Of a stretch of DNA of 64,000 nucleotides, positions 30,113 through 41,719 are shown one piece after another (position 1 is the first letter of the stretch; each line of letters opens with the position of its first letter). Below the pieces are notes generated by a model that was not told the origin of the DNA, made no database searches, and saw nothing but the letters and a program-made list of their open reading frames with translations. Location: NCBI GenBank assembly GCA_027943335.1, contig BSBK01006436.1, forward strand, positions 124,001 to 188,000, in the 5' to 3' direction. The stretch is from Chamaecyparis obtusa. Taxonomy: Eukaryota > Streptophyta > Pinopsida > Cupressales > Cupressaceae. A program made the translations under genes and the position numbers.

Positions 30113-32475
30113 TACCTTCATATAGTTGGAAGAGTATCATATTTGTATTTGGACAAGTCAATTCCAACCATGCCACAAATATCCAACAAGGCATCCACTA
30201 AAAGCACATTAAGAGATTATGTCACATTGGAATTGAAGACCTTTAGAGCTAAGATGAAAATGAGATATAGAATTACAGAGAGCATTGTGGAAAAGTACAA
30301 GGATACAATTTGTTTTATGGTTGAAACTGATACAACTTGTATGGAAGTTGTTGAGCCAAGAACTAAGTGGATTCATCCACTTGGGTATGAGTTAGAGGAA
30401 AATTCCTTGAAGCATATGCATAGGTACTTCTATCAGCCCCCAAAGATCCTAAAGAACCTAGATGGGGAACATATGAGGAGAAGACAAGAGAAGTAGATGC
30501 AAAGCTAAACAGCGCAGCAACAAAAAGAAAGGTTGCTAAAATCACATCAAAAATATTGAGAATACATGGTGTGTCTCAAGTAGATCTTGACAAAGCAAAA
30601 GAACAAAAGATTGCTTTGGAACTAAAGAGCGCAGATGCAGCTAAGGCAGAATCACATAATCCTAAGATGAAGAAGGTGAAGATAGAGAAAACTGATGATA
30701 CTCCTTCTACGCCCAAGGAAACCATTGACCTTACTACTCCTCCTGAGTATAAGGAAATGCCTAAGATGAAGAAAGAGGTTACCACCAGTCATCCATCCTC
30801 GAGAGTCACAAGAAATAGAAGGAACACCCAAGCACCTCCTAAAGTAAGCTTCAAACCTAGTCTCAGTGTGCTAAGTGCCAGAATAGTTAATGAGGGAATA
30901 ATTGATCAAGTAGGGAAGTTTTATGACTAGTGAAATTGACAAGTCAGAGATTCATAACATGATCATAAAGCACATGATCAAGTTCAAAAGGATAGTTTTG
31001 GAACTAAAAACAATGATTCCTGATAAGGGAAAATATTCTCGATGATACCCTTCATGTATGTGAGCTTGAAGAGAAGAAATTGTTGTTAGATTTGGTGAAG
31101 CCTCACCTCATAACAAAGACAAGAACTCTGAATATAATGGATAAGAATTATGAGCTAATTTCAAAGGAAATAAAGAAATCCTTTGAGAATCTTTTTATGG
31201 ATAGAAACATGTATCCACGTACTACACCCATAGCACAAGTACCCACAATGGTTACCAAAGGGTTAGAGACCATCAAGGTACATTCTACAGGTCCTCAGGT
31301 TTTAGCACCTATAGTGGAAGTACAAACAAAGGCAGACAAGTCTATGCCCATGTTAGAATCACTCAAGGACAACACCATTATCATTGATAATGTTGAGATA
31401 GCCATGGTGGCCACTGACACAGAATTGGACAAGTTTGAGGAAGCTTTTGTGAGCACACAAGAAGCTAAAATCTTATGTAGCAACATACCTCCCAATCAGC
31501 CAGCAAGAAGAGGTATTGATTGAAAATGTAACAGATAAGGAAGAAGAAGATAAGATGGAAGAAAAAGAACAAGAAAAAGATGAAACTTATGTTGAACTAG
31601 CCAAGGTAAAACTAGAAGTGATGGATAGCACTCCCATCACTCCCTCCTCAGCATTGTTGTCAAGTTTGACACTTGACACATCTAGTTTGGATTCATGGAG
31701 AGAAGAAGACTTGATCAAGTTCAACATCCTAGCTATGGAGAAGGCAAAGGAGAAAAAAGTCATGAGAAATCCTCTCCTTGTGGAATCAGTGAACATACTA
31801 AATAGTTTGTTGCCTACAGACAAGAAAGTGTCCAAGGTACACTCAATTGATGATGTAAGTATAGTTATCTCACAGTTCAAAAGTAATTTTTCAAGCCTTG
31901 AAGAATCTACATCCAAAGTTGTAGAAGAGAAGTATGTGGGGAAAAGATTGAATGAGTTGATGAGAAACTTTTCTCTAGATTTGAATTCACTCAAGACAAG
32001 ATAAGCATCTTTAAAATAATTTGTTGATCAAGGAAGGAAATTCATTGCAGACTACATGGATCAGGATAAGCTTACTGATGCCCATCTTAAGAAAATAAAA
32101 GAGGTTGAAGCTATGATTGAGTAGGTGAAGAGTTCATTGATAGACACATCCATTGATGTAAACATGTGGAATAATGTCTACCAAGGTCAGTTGGACAAAA
32201 TTGAGAAGGCAGAAAAAGAGATGGAAAAGATAAGGTCTAGATAGACTCAGTTGAGGAATGCTCTTGCGCCCTCACTAGACATTCTCAATCAGAATATAAA
32301 GGAGATTGAAGCCACCATGATAACCTATGATCATGTTCTGAGCATAGATTTTAAGAAGATGGAGAAGCTTCAATATGCATTATGTGCCCATCTCCAGATA
32401 GTAAACTCATTGATAACCTTTTGGAAGAAGAAGATCCAAAACCTTAAGATAGCATATTCGGATGTTTTCCCTTAG
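30113..32475 (+). pseudogene. ORF2 of outer element, C-terminal part
   Basis: Continues the frame of 26011-26751 across the insertion (GSLIIYM then YLHIVGRVSYLY). Open blocks lie at 30110-30496, 30556-30930, 31080-31523, 31516-32004 and 32251-32475, separated by single stops or frameshifts. After a basic region comes a Lys/Glu/Pro-rich stretch, then a helical heptad domain homologous to 10293-11159 (shared VNILNSLLP / VNKLLPSP, GRK, and a terminal W-x-KKIQNLKIAYSDV). With the insertions removed ORF2 is about 1030 codons, close to the 970 of the nested copy. Confidence 0.7.
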
Positions 32476-32660
32476 TGAGTATGTGTAGATACAATTTTTT
32501 GGTACACATTAATGTAAAAGGGGGAGTTGGGTATAGAATATGGATTATAATGTGTATAGGGAGATATAAGATTATGTATAAAAAATGTACAGAAGACAAA
32601 AGTTTTTTGTGTTAAGGAACAGTTAGCAACTTGGCCATATTCCTTTGTTGCCATCAATGA

Positions 32661-32673
32661 CAAAGGGGGAGAT
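32661..32673 (+). promoter_or_regulatory. Polypurine tract of outer element
   Basis: CAAAGGGGGAGAT directly before the 3' LTR, preceded by TTGCCATCAATGA. Confidence 0.9.
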
Positions 32674-33807
32674 TGTTGGAAAGTTGGCTATACTGAGGCA
32701 TATGACTTGATATAGTGTTTTCATTATGGCAACAAAGTCATATAGTAGTTTGGAGTCAGGGCACCTAATGAGAAGATCAGAAATCAGCTAAGTATGGAAG
32801 ACTGGACAGTATACAGAGTTCCTGCAGCTTAGAGCATCAGTGCACATGTGTACAGAATAATTATGGTATGCACCCTAGAAGTTAAGTTGGTTAGACTATA
32901 TTCATGCTTAGTCTATGATCGTATAAGTAGATATGCAAGGATGAGAAAGTTACAGTCAGCTGAAGTTGCATAGCCAGTGTGTGCCAGTGAAGAACAGAGC
33001 ATGGAGCCGACAGTTAGTATTTTGGTTTGTGGTTATAATGTAATCTTGCAAAGGCTATGTGCCCATTATATTTAGGTTTCTGACATGTTTATATGTTTAA
33101 TTGTAAGCATGCTTAATCCAATTCATTTGGAAGCATTGTTTGTAATTAGTTATAGGTCTGACCTAATTGTTTATTTTGTATGAGCATATAAATATAAGAT
33201 GCGCCCATTGTATTTGGTATGGAAGTTGGAAGAGAGTTGTGATAAGTAGAGAAGAAGTATGTGAAGAGTCAAGAAGATGTATTAGAGCTTTGCAAGAGGT
33301 TAAAGCATAAGCACATCAAAGGAATTGATCTAACAGGCAGTGTCATAGTGATAGTTCATCTAACAAATATAGTGTGTATCTGAGATAAGAAGGTTGTAGC
33401 CTTCACCATTTGAGCAGTGAGCTCTAGGATAGTGAGTCCACTCCCCTAACAGAGATTATTGTAAAAGAGTCCTAATAGGGTCTGACCCTTAACAAGGTCT
33501 ACTATACTTAAAGCATTGTAAAGCTACTCCTAACAGGGTAAAGGATCTTCTAACAAGGATCACAAAACACTAGTGCAAAATATTAGTGGGTGTCAATTCC
33601 CACCAGGGTTTTTACCTATTTGGGTTTCCCTGTAACCATATTGGTGTCATGTGTTGATTTCATGTTTCATGTTTATGTGAATGTTTAATTCAGTACTTAA
33701 GAATTTAAAGTTCAGTATAAAGATTAAAGTGAAAAGCTAAAATATAGTGAACACTGATTCACCCCCCCCCCCCCCCCTCCCCCCTCTCAGTGTTCCCATT
33801 CCTAACA
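32674..33807 (+). repeat. 3' LTR of outer element (1134 bp)
   Basis: TGTTGGAAAGTTGGC to CCTAACA, with a C-run at 33763-33784 longer than that of the 5' LTR. Confidence 0.92.
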
Positions 33808-33812
33808 TACTA

Positions 33813-36800
33813 GACTGTAGAAAATATTCTCATCAAGTTTTGACAATTTCTCCTACTCTTGGAATTCAAATCCTTTATAAGAAGAAAATGAAAAGGGTGT
33901 AATCATTGGTTGTGAGCTTGTTCTTGATGATATAGACTTTGATGATATTGAAGAAACTCAGATGATCGTGTTCCATCACCTACTAATTGTTAGCTCTTGT
34001 CATTTAACAGTTTGTTCTTTATCTCGTTATATATATATATTAGAGCTCTATATTATATAAACTATAAGGTGTAGCATTTCTACTCATTTTTAAAATACAT
34101 TTCATGTTATTTAAAATAATTTAAAACACTTATTTAAAAATAAATAAATAAATAAACCTTTTATAAATTCATAGTCAAGAATCATACATCAGTCTTAAGT
34201 GTTATCAACTATATCATGTAAGTATCAAACATTAAGAACAAATTGATAGTGCTTAATAGATTGAGATAAACTTATACTAGTATGTCAAAATAGTGGAAGT
34301 TCAACTATATGCACAATCTAAATGCAAGAAAATAATATGAAAAGAAAAATTGTCATAACAATATTATCTCAAAATCGAAAGGAAGATTATTAACTAATAA
34401 TAGTGTCTCAAAATTAGGAGGAGATTATTCTCCTAACATTATTTTATCAAAATCGACTCTTAACAGGTCTTTAATAAGAGTATTAAAGCACCATAGTAAA
34501 TTTGGATGTGGCTATTTTCATACAAAAATAGTACACTCTACACATCTATATGAAAACTAAAATTTGCATATCACGACAAATTTTACAGAGTTTTCATTGA
34601 TATGATCCTCATAATCCACCTCCACGATGCTATAAAAATGTAAGAAACAATAAAATATATTTATTATTTTGATTTATATTTTTACAATCATACTATTTTA
34701 TGTGGAGAATAACCAGATCTAATAAACTTATTACCATCTCCACATACACTACCAAAACACCAAATTAAATTGCAATTATAATACAATCACTTCAATATTC
34801 AATACCAAAAACACCTAACATATCTTCCCATCACTTTCATTCCTCGTTACTTTAAACAAAAATTATGGGATTGACAAATGATTTGAAAATGACTCCAACT
34901 TACTCTCAATGTTACTTCCTTATCCAAAGAATTTTATTGTGAATGCATCAAATATAACTAAAGCTAAAGGAGGAAAATATCAAAGGGTGCTTTGGTGACC
35001 ATTGTCACATTCATAGCCTAATTTTTAATTTTGTCACTTAGTCAATGGAAAGAAGTTAAATTCCCTTATAAAGTATAATAACATTATTTCAATTCTTGAT
35101 AAGCTAAAACATATATAATTTTGATATTAGAGAACAAATTTTCAATTAATATCATCCAAATATTTTTTTTGTTTCATATAAATTTTAAAGAATTTTAAAA
35201 GTATTAATAATACTATTGAAAAAATGTTTGTTGATATGAAAATAGTTTTTATTTAATAGAATTATAATAAAAATAATAATTTTTATATAGTGAATATGTT
35301 TAAAATAGTTAGCATGAGACAATGAATCTATTGATTGGTTTTTAGATAATCAATTTCACATTTTATTACAATTTAAAAAAAAAACTAAATTAATAAATCT
35401 AAAGACCACATTTTCTTATATTCTTGTTTAAATTAATAAATAATACAAATACGAACATGATATTAATGGAGGAAATTAAGAACATGAAAGATAAAATTTA
35501 GAGTTTTATTTTCTTTTATTTTAATTAATTATAAAATTTCTATATGTTTGTTTAGTTTGTTTTTTATATTAATCAATAGAAATACAAGGGTATTGTCCCT
35601 TACAAAACTACAACACAAGGGCATAAAATAGCTAACAACACACTTAAAGCAGATCAATATTAAAAACTACAAATGAAGAAAAGTAGTGAATTGTAAGCAG
35701 CAACTACTAGCATATAGTCTACCAACAAATTCACATCTAAATTTAATAACACACTGGAAGTAAACAAAATGTTCACCTTGGAATCCAAGTCCAAAGTGGA
35801 AATATTAGAGCCTAGAAATATACGAAGTAAAGAGAAGTTCATACTAGAACCAAAGTCTAGCTTACTAATAAACATCAAAATGTAAGAAGTTCTACTAAAA
35901 AGCGCATGAGGACCAAGGATAGTTAAAAAAAGTACAACCAGAGAAAATTAAGTATGGCCAACAAATTTTATGTCACATTCTAACTAATAGAGCACATGAA
36001 TCCAGTCATCTAAAGGAACTTGAAAAGTTCATTGTAGTTTCCTTCATTCTCTTAATCCTTTCTGAGCACCTTGCATTGCATCAAACACAGGGAAGTTGTA
36101 GAACTATGCATAACACAGAGACTGAATAGGGAAGTTGTTTAGTTTGTTAGGTTGACAACAATAGATCATTTATTAGATAAAACATCTAACATGTTTTATG
36201 AATTTAATTCTCATCTATTTTTGGTAGTTATAATTAGTTCTTATTTATTGGTTCTCCTTGCATTCCCTCTTGTCCATATTTAATCCACTTACTTTTTATG
36301 CTTGATGCAATATTGTGTTAAGCCTTTTTATACCTTACAATTTCTATTTGTCTCTCATTGATGAAATATTAATATGATCATAGAAACATTTTTCAAGTGT
36401 GAATTTGAATATTTATTCTAGATTAAATTTATAATAACATTATTTTTAAGATCAATGCAAGGCAACGATGTTGAATTCAAAAGAATCAACAGTCAAAGAA
36501 TTGAAGGTGTCGATGGTGAAGGTGGTCTTTCTGCTATTACTAGAATGGAAGAATAAAGGTTTTTGGCTTCCATTTTTTGTGCCCGACTTTGGTTATGGTA
36601 TTCCAACTATATCTACTATGTCATCTGCTATTTTTCTGGTTTCTCCTTATTGAATAACAATAAGATTTTCCATTTTGTGCATTTTTAAAAAGGTTTAATG
36701 TGTTCAAGGCCATGTTGAAATTCAAAGGTGTTTTATTTCATAATTTTTCCTCCTCCAATGCAGCTAGGTACAATTATTGGCATTTTGAGTGTGTATTGTA

Positions 36801-37380
36801 CCTTGCCTTTCTTTATGGATGCAGATTTTGGATCGAAAATGGATATGCAGAGGTTTCAATGTTATGTTCGGGGATGATGGCACTTTTCATTTGTAATGCA
36901 TATAATGGAAATTTCTAGTTATTATTTTATGTAATTTTTTCTTCATTTCTCTTTGAAAAATCTATCTTCTCGGAGATGATGAACATATTTGGTTTTTATG
37001 TAATTATTTTATATTAATATATTCAGGTTTACTACCTTTTTCCAAAAAAAAAATCCATTGTTTTTAAGACTTATTTCTTTCATCTAACTCACTCTCTCTC
37101 TCACACACAAAAATAATCAATTCAAATAAACACTCAAAATTAATTCAAACAAAATAAACATAAATATCTTTAATTAAATTATTTTTAATTGATATTTCAA
37201 TTTTGAATTAATATCTATGTTTTCTTGTACTATACAAAGTCTAAAATAAATTTAGATGATTAAAATCAAATGATTCAAAAGAGATAGAATTCACATACTT
37301 TTATATGACTATAACATTGTATACAAATATTTCTTATTCTACAGATTTCAAATTTTCAAGCTTGTTACCCTACATATGGT
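33813..37380. other. Unidentified AT-rich DNA
   Basis: No LTR ends, PBS, TIR or protein motif recognised in about 3.6 kb. Short ORFs (35660-35878 minus, 36468-36653 and 36700-36918 plus) have no supportive features. It may be old decayed repeat or true intergenic sequence. Confidence 0.5.
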
Positions 37381-37383
37381 GCT

Positions 37384-38300
37384 CGAGATGGGTGGGGGCC
37401 TTGTCCCTTCACCTGGGGACCCTCCCCTTGGCACTACAAAAGTGGTGTCTACTAGGGTCCATACTAGGAACATGTAGATGGTCAATCTAAGGGTGCTATT
37501 GGCTCCATCCTAAGCTACAATTAGTGCACTTTAGAAGGAACAAATAAATTGGAGCATGCACCTCCAAAGGAAAATCCACAACCCAATGGGTGGAATAATG
37601 TGCTTTTTGATGGGAAGAAAAGTAAAATTGATCAGGATTTAACATATGTGTGCTTAAAAATGGTGGAAAGAACTATAATTATGCTACCAGACTCACTTAT
37701 TGATCGTATTATTTCTTTTATGAATACTAGATTAATTGGTATATTCTTGTCCTTTAGGCCAACTATAGCTATGGTAAGGAGATGGATGGTAGCTAAATGG
37801 AGGCTAAAGGGGAGTGTTACATCAAGTAAAACTCCATAGGGTCTATTTTGTCTTCATATTTATAGCTGAGGATGACTTGGTTATGATCCTCTTTGGGTCA
37901 TGGTCATATGTTAAACACTTCCTTTCACTTTGAAGGTGGAAAAAAATATTTGATCCTACAACTGACCTAAACAAAACAATGCTAGTATAGGTTTGCATGC
38001 TAGGAATCCACTTGAATTTTGGGTTGAGAAAATCTTCAAATGGATTGGGAGCACTTTTGGACACTATGTATCTACAAATAATGTGATGAAGGTAGAATCC
38101 AGGTTTGTTTTTCCCATTTTTTCATGAATGTTGATATTAATAAGATTCTCCCTAATTTTATTACTTTGCAATCCAAATTGGGAAAATGGACCCATGAGTT
38201 AGTGTATGAAAATACAATGGTCTACTACAAAAAGTGTTATAAAATAGGACACTTGATTTTATATTGTAGAGTCCCCCTAATGAAACCTTATAAATAGAAA
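37384..38300 (+). pseudogene. L1-type LINE ORF1 fragment (DUF4283-like domain and zinc knuckle)
   Basis: An ATG at about 37388 reads MGGGLVPSPGDPPLGTTKVV, a start typical of plant LINE ORF1. After frame changes 37549-37839 holds the first part of a DUF4283-like domain: LIGIFLSFRPTIAMVRRWM. The second part follows in another frame from about 37845 (AEDDLVMILFGSWSYVKHFLSL, stop, RWKKIFDP). A knuckle remnant KKCYKIGHLILYC is at about 38234-38275, with the first Cys changed to Tyr. ORF1 would bind the LINE RNA. No endonuclease or reverse transcriptase follows; the downstream part is lost or replaced. Confidence 0.7.
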
Positions 38301-38970
38301 GAGAAATGAACTTCCCAGGCTACATGTGTTGTTTAGGAAAAAATAATTGGAGGAGAAGATTTTGAGCTAGAGAGTTAGTACCCCTTTACTGAAGGGAATT
38401 TGAAACTAATGGAAACTTCCAATAAGACTAAACCCCATGTTGAGGAAAAAACTGTAAATACTCTCGAAAGGGACACTCAGCCAAAGGAAGGGGAGATCCC
38501 TCATCCTACCCCAAACACTAAAGTTATAGAGGATGTCCCTGTATCTATTGGAATATTTTCATTCATGTCACTTATTTTCTCTGACAGTTCTGATGGAAAA
38601 TAGGTCTGAGTTTTGTTATGCATTTCTCTACACACAATAGTATTAACACAAGACTTTGGTAGTAGTTTTATATGATAGAGAACCATGTACTTTTGTGATT
38701 ATAGGTGCTAGTTTAACTTGGTAGCAAAGATATTTCTCTACAATGTTACTTCTAGAAAATACTCCATTTTCCAAAAGCAAGATAGGTATGTTTGTGTGAC
38801 CAAATTCTTCCATATGAATGCTTGTGGATCTAAAATTTTTGGTCAAGGATAAGAAAGTGGTAAATTGTGTAAAATCAAGTTTTTTGGATATATTTAATTT
38901 TCTTTTGGGTCAACTTGGTTAAGCAACTTGTGCACAACTAACATGAACTAACATGTGGAAAAACTTGTAT

Positions 38971-39008
38971 TGTTGAGTTCACTTTTAGGATAGTTTGTGG
39001 GCTGACAT

Positions 39009-39046
<38 letters not shown>

Positions 39047-39495
39047 ACACCATTTTATATAGGCTAGTTATGGGAAAAAATAACATGATTTTTTACAGTG
39101 ACAAAAGCTAGATGAAGTGTGCAAACTTTGTATTCTTAACCTCATTGGAACTATATTTCATGCATATGTAAGATGCAATTGTAACAGTTCATTTTGTATA
39201 TATGGACAATGAGTACTTTTTGGCAATGAGCCTTAGAAGAGTAGTGATCCCTCTAGTAGTGAGCCATACTAATATCTTATAACTTGTTATAAGATATTGA
39301 GATTAAATCCTCTCCATTGTTTTTCCCATCTTGGGTTTTCCATGTAAAAATATTGATGTTATGTGTTATGATTTGTTCTTTATGTTTCCATTTACTTACA
39401 CCATTTAATTATGTTATTGGATGGTTATTCAAAGGCTTTAATAGTTTTAAGAATATACTAATTCACCCCCCTTTTACTATATTTTATGTTCAATA
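38971..39495 (+). repeat. Decayed Copia-type LTR
   Basis: Starts TGTTGAGTTC and ends GTTCAATA, with the C-run box ACTAATTCACCCCCC at about 39458-39472 and a degraded PBS ATTAGTATCAAAG right after it. It contains a (TG)n microsatellite at 39009-39043. Boundaries are approximate. Confidence 0.5.
39009..39043. repeat. (TG)n microsatellite
   Basis: About 17 TG units in a row. Confidence 0.97.
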
Positions 39496-39559
39496 ATTAG
39501 TATCAAAGGAAGGTCATTTGATTAAGCCTAACAACTTTACAAATATCTTGGAGGTTGTA

Positions 39560-40605
39560 CATATGATGTCTAGTTCCACTCTGGAAGAATTCATATATGG
39601 AAGATAATCTGAAAAAGATGGTGAATTGAAAGTATCTCTTGAAGATCTTGAAAATGTGGAAAAGGAAAACAAAGATCTAAAGGAAAAAATCAATGAAGAA
39701 AATTAATGCACTAGGAAACTAAGGGAAAAAATCAAAAAATTCAAGGAAATACATAGAGAATTCAATGAAGACAAGTAAATGATATGGTTGTCGATTTGAA
39801 GCTACAAGTTGAGGAAGATAAAAATACAAAAGAATTATTAAATAACATAATTTAGAACAAAATAGACATATGCAAGAAATTGGAACAAGAGGTAATGTTT
39901 CTTAAATCATATCTAGAAAGGAAAAAGAATCAAGAAGACATATTTAGAATGAGTGGTACAAAACTTGATGAGTTAATGGTTATACAAAAGACTCTAAAAG
40001 ACAAGAGTAGCTTAGGATTTGGGATTGGTGAGTTCTCTCATTAGAAGAATGAAGGTAAAATTAAATTTGGTTTCATAGAAGACAAAAAATTAACACCATC
40101 TATTGTAGATGTCAACCAAGGAAAGAAATGTCAAGGTCAAAAAATCAAGCAAGGAATTCTAAGGACAGGAAACATATTAATCAAAGGTACGCATCTTTTA
40201 ATAGGTTTTGTTCTTACTACAATTTAAAATTGGACATAAAGAAATGGAGTGTATAAATAGAATAAATTAGAATGTTATACCTTTCTCTAGTCAGTTCTTC
40301 ACTTGTAAAAAGTTTGGTCATAAGGATAATCAATATAGAAATCAATTCATGAACCATAAAAATAATGAAAGAATTTGACTATTCAATGGTCACTGTCAAA
40401 CATGCAATAACATTGGGCATAAGGATGATCAATGTAGATACAAAGTAAAAAAAGGAAACATAGATTCAAGGAATGTTAAATGTAACAATTGCAAAAAATT
40501 TGGATACCTTGCAAAATTTTGCAGAAACATAAGTATGAAAAAAGATGACTCGATGAAAATCAATGAACCTGAGAAGAGAGAAAATGTTGGAGAAGTCTGA
40601 ATGAA
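39560..40605 (+). pseudogene. Coiled-coil/zinc-knuckle gag relic, third family member
   Basis: The reading starts MSSSTLEEFIYG, then KDGELKVSLEDLENVEKEN and KDLKEKINEEN, a coiled coil like those at 8184 and 14795, then loses frame. At 40290-40605 three knuckle units can be read: FFTCKKFGHKDNQYR (last Cys lost), CQTCNNIGHKDDQC (complete) and CNNCKKFGYLAKFC (His changed to Tyr). A final KRENVGEV ends at a TGA. The layout equals ORF1 of the two nested elements. No ORF2 homologue is visible downstream. Confidence 0.65.
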
Positions 40606-40620
40606 AATAAAGAAATTTTG

Positions 40621-41517
40621 GAAAAAGAAAGAAGATGGGTCTACACTTGGCTTTAGTTCATAAAATCTCTCTGGAAATTAGGTTGCATGGGCTTTGTCTT
40701 AAGGGAGCTAAACGGACAAATTTTTCAGTCTATCTATTTGTGACATTCATCATGTTTAATTTATTGTTGAAATGAGCTCATTTTTTGGAATTATTGTTCA
40801 AAGTGATTAGTCCCCCATTTGGTTTTTTCCTTTTCAATTTCTTGGTGACTATTCTAAATGTTTTGTGTTGCTTCCCTATCTTGTGATTGTGTGATTCTAT
40901 CATGTTCAATGTGGACCTATGATAGTATGTGCCAAGGAGAACACCATAGAGAACGTACTAGATTGTTCTTGTTAATTAACTATAAAGATGTTAATTAGAT
41001 TGTATTTTTATTTAATTTATGAGAAAATCTTGTTTTGTACATGAAATTAAGTGCATGTTTTCATTGATTTATAGAAGCACAAAAATGCAAATCCTCCTTT
41101 CTATAGATATTAATAGATGCATTGTACAATGCTCTAGTAAATGTGTACTATTTTTAATGAGATGACAAATTGCATGATCCTTATGTAAATTATTAAGAAT
41201 GGATGGTTGCTTTTGGTAAGCCTCAATTTGTGCATTAGTTGGAATAATGATATAATGCTATTTTCTATTATTGTCAATGTGTTCCTTGTGTGGTATTGGT
41301 TGAGCTTGTATGTTGCATCAAATTTTAGTGTGTATGCTTATAGTGAATTAGGGCTTTCTCCCATGCATGTAATATTGAGATGTTGAGTGTTCTCTTGCTT
41401 GACATTATTCATTCTGGATTATTGGGTGTGACTTAGTCTACCTATGAGGTTTAAACTTGGTTGTGGGTCTTGATGACCATTTTTTGATTTTGTGATTTCC
41501 TATTTGGGAATGGTTGT
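40621..41517. other. Unidentified DNA
   Basis: No coding frame, LTR or repeat recognised between the gag relic and the inverted-repeat element. Confidence 0.5.
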
Positions 41518-41719
41518 GTGATTTAGAGCATCATGTAAATCTATCAAGAACCCCAAATCAACCATAGAGTTCCATTCTTCAAACATCTTGAACTGTCATA
41601 AGCAACAAATTAGATGCATGGTCATCAACTAAAAAACATAGCTACCATAAATCTATCATTATGATCCAATCACATTACTTCCAATCATAAATTAACCAAA
41701 CATTACCCTTGTAGAGGCA
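41518..41719 (+). repeat. Left terminal inverted repeat
   Basis: Pairs with 43793-43994; the inner end is CCTTGTAGAGGCA on both arms. Confidence 0.85.

Larger units (their letters stand above)
7000..33807 (+). mobile_element. Outer Copia-like non-autonomous LTR retrotransposon with three insertions
   Basis: Related 1130- and 1134-bp LTRs start TGTTGGAAAGTTGGC and end CCTAACA. After removal of the nested insertions (9102-25382 and 26752-30107) the element is about 7.2 kb, with about 4.9 kb internal. It has a PBS, a gag-like coiled-coil/zinc-knuckle ORF1, a long ORF2 of unknown function, a PPT and the 3' LTR. No protease, integrase, reverse transcriptase or RNase H was found, so it would need enzymes in trans. 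The LTRs differ more (about 20 changes in the first 190 bp by eye) than those of the elements inside it, as expected for the oldest layer. Confidence 0.9.

Noticed and set aside
32472..32663. Minus-strand ORF next to the PPT as an antisense or env gene
   Set aside because: 63 codons without motif in the 3' untranslated part of the outer element.
35660..36918. Three ORFs of 61-72 codons as host genes
   Set aside because: Length expected by chance; no motif and no homologue in the window.
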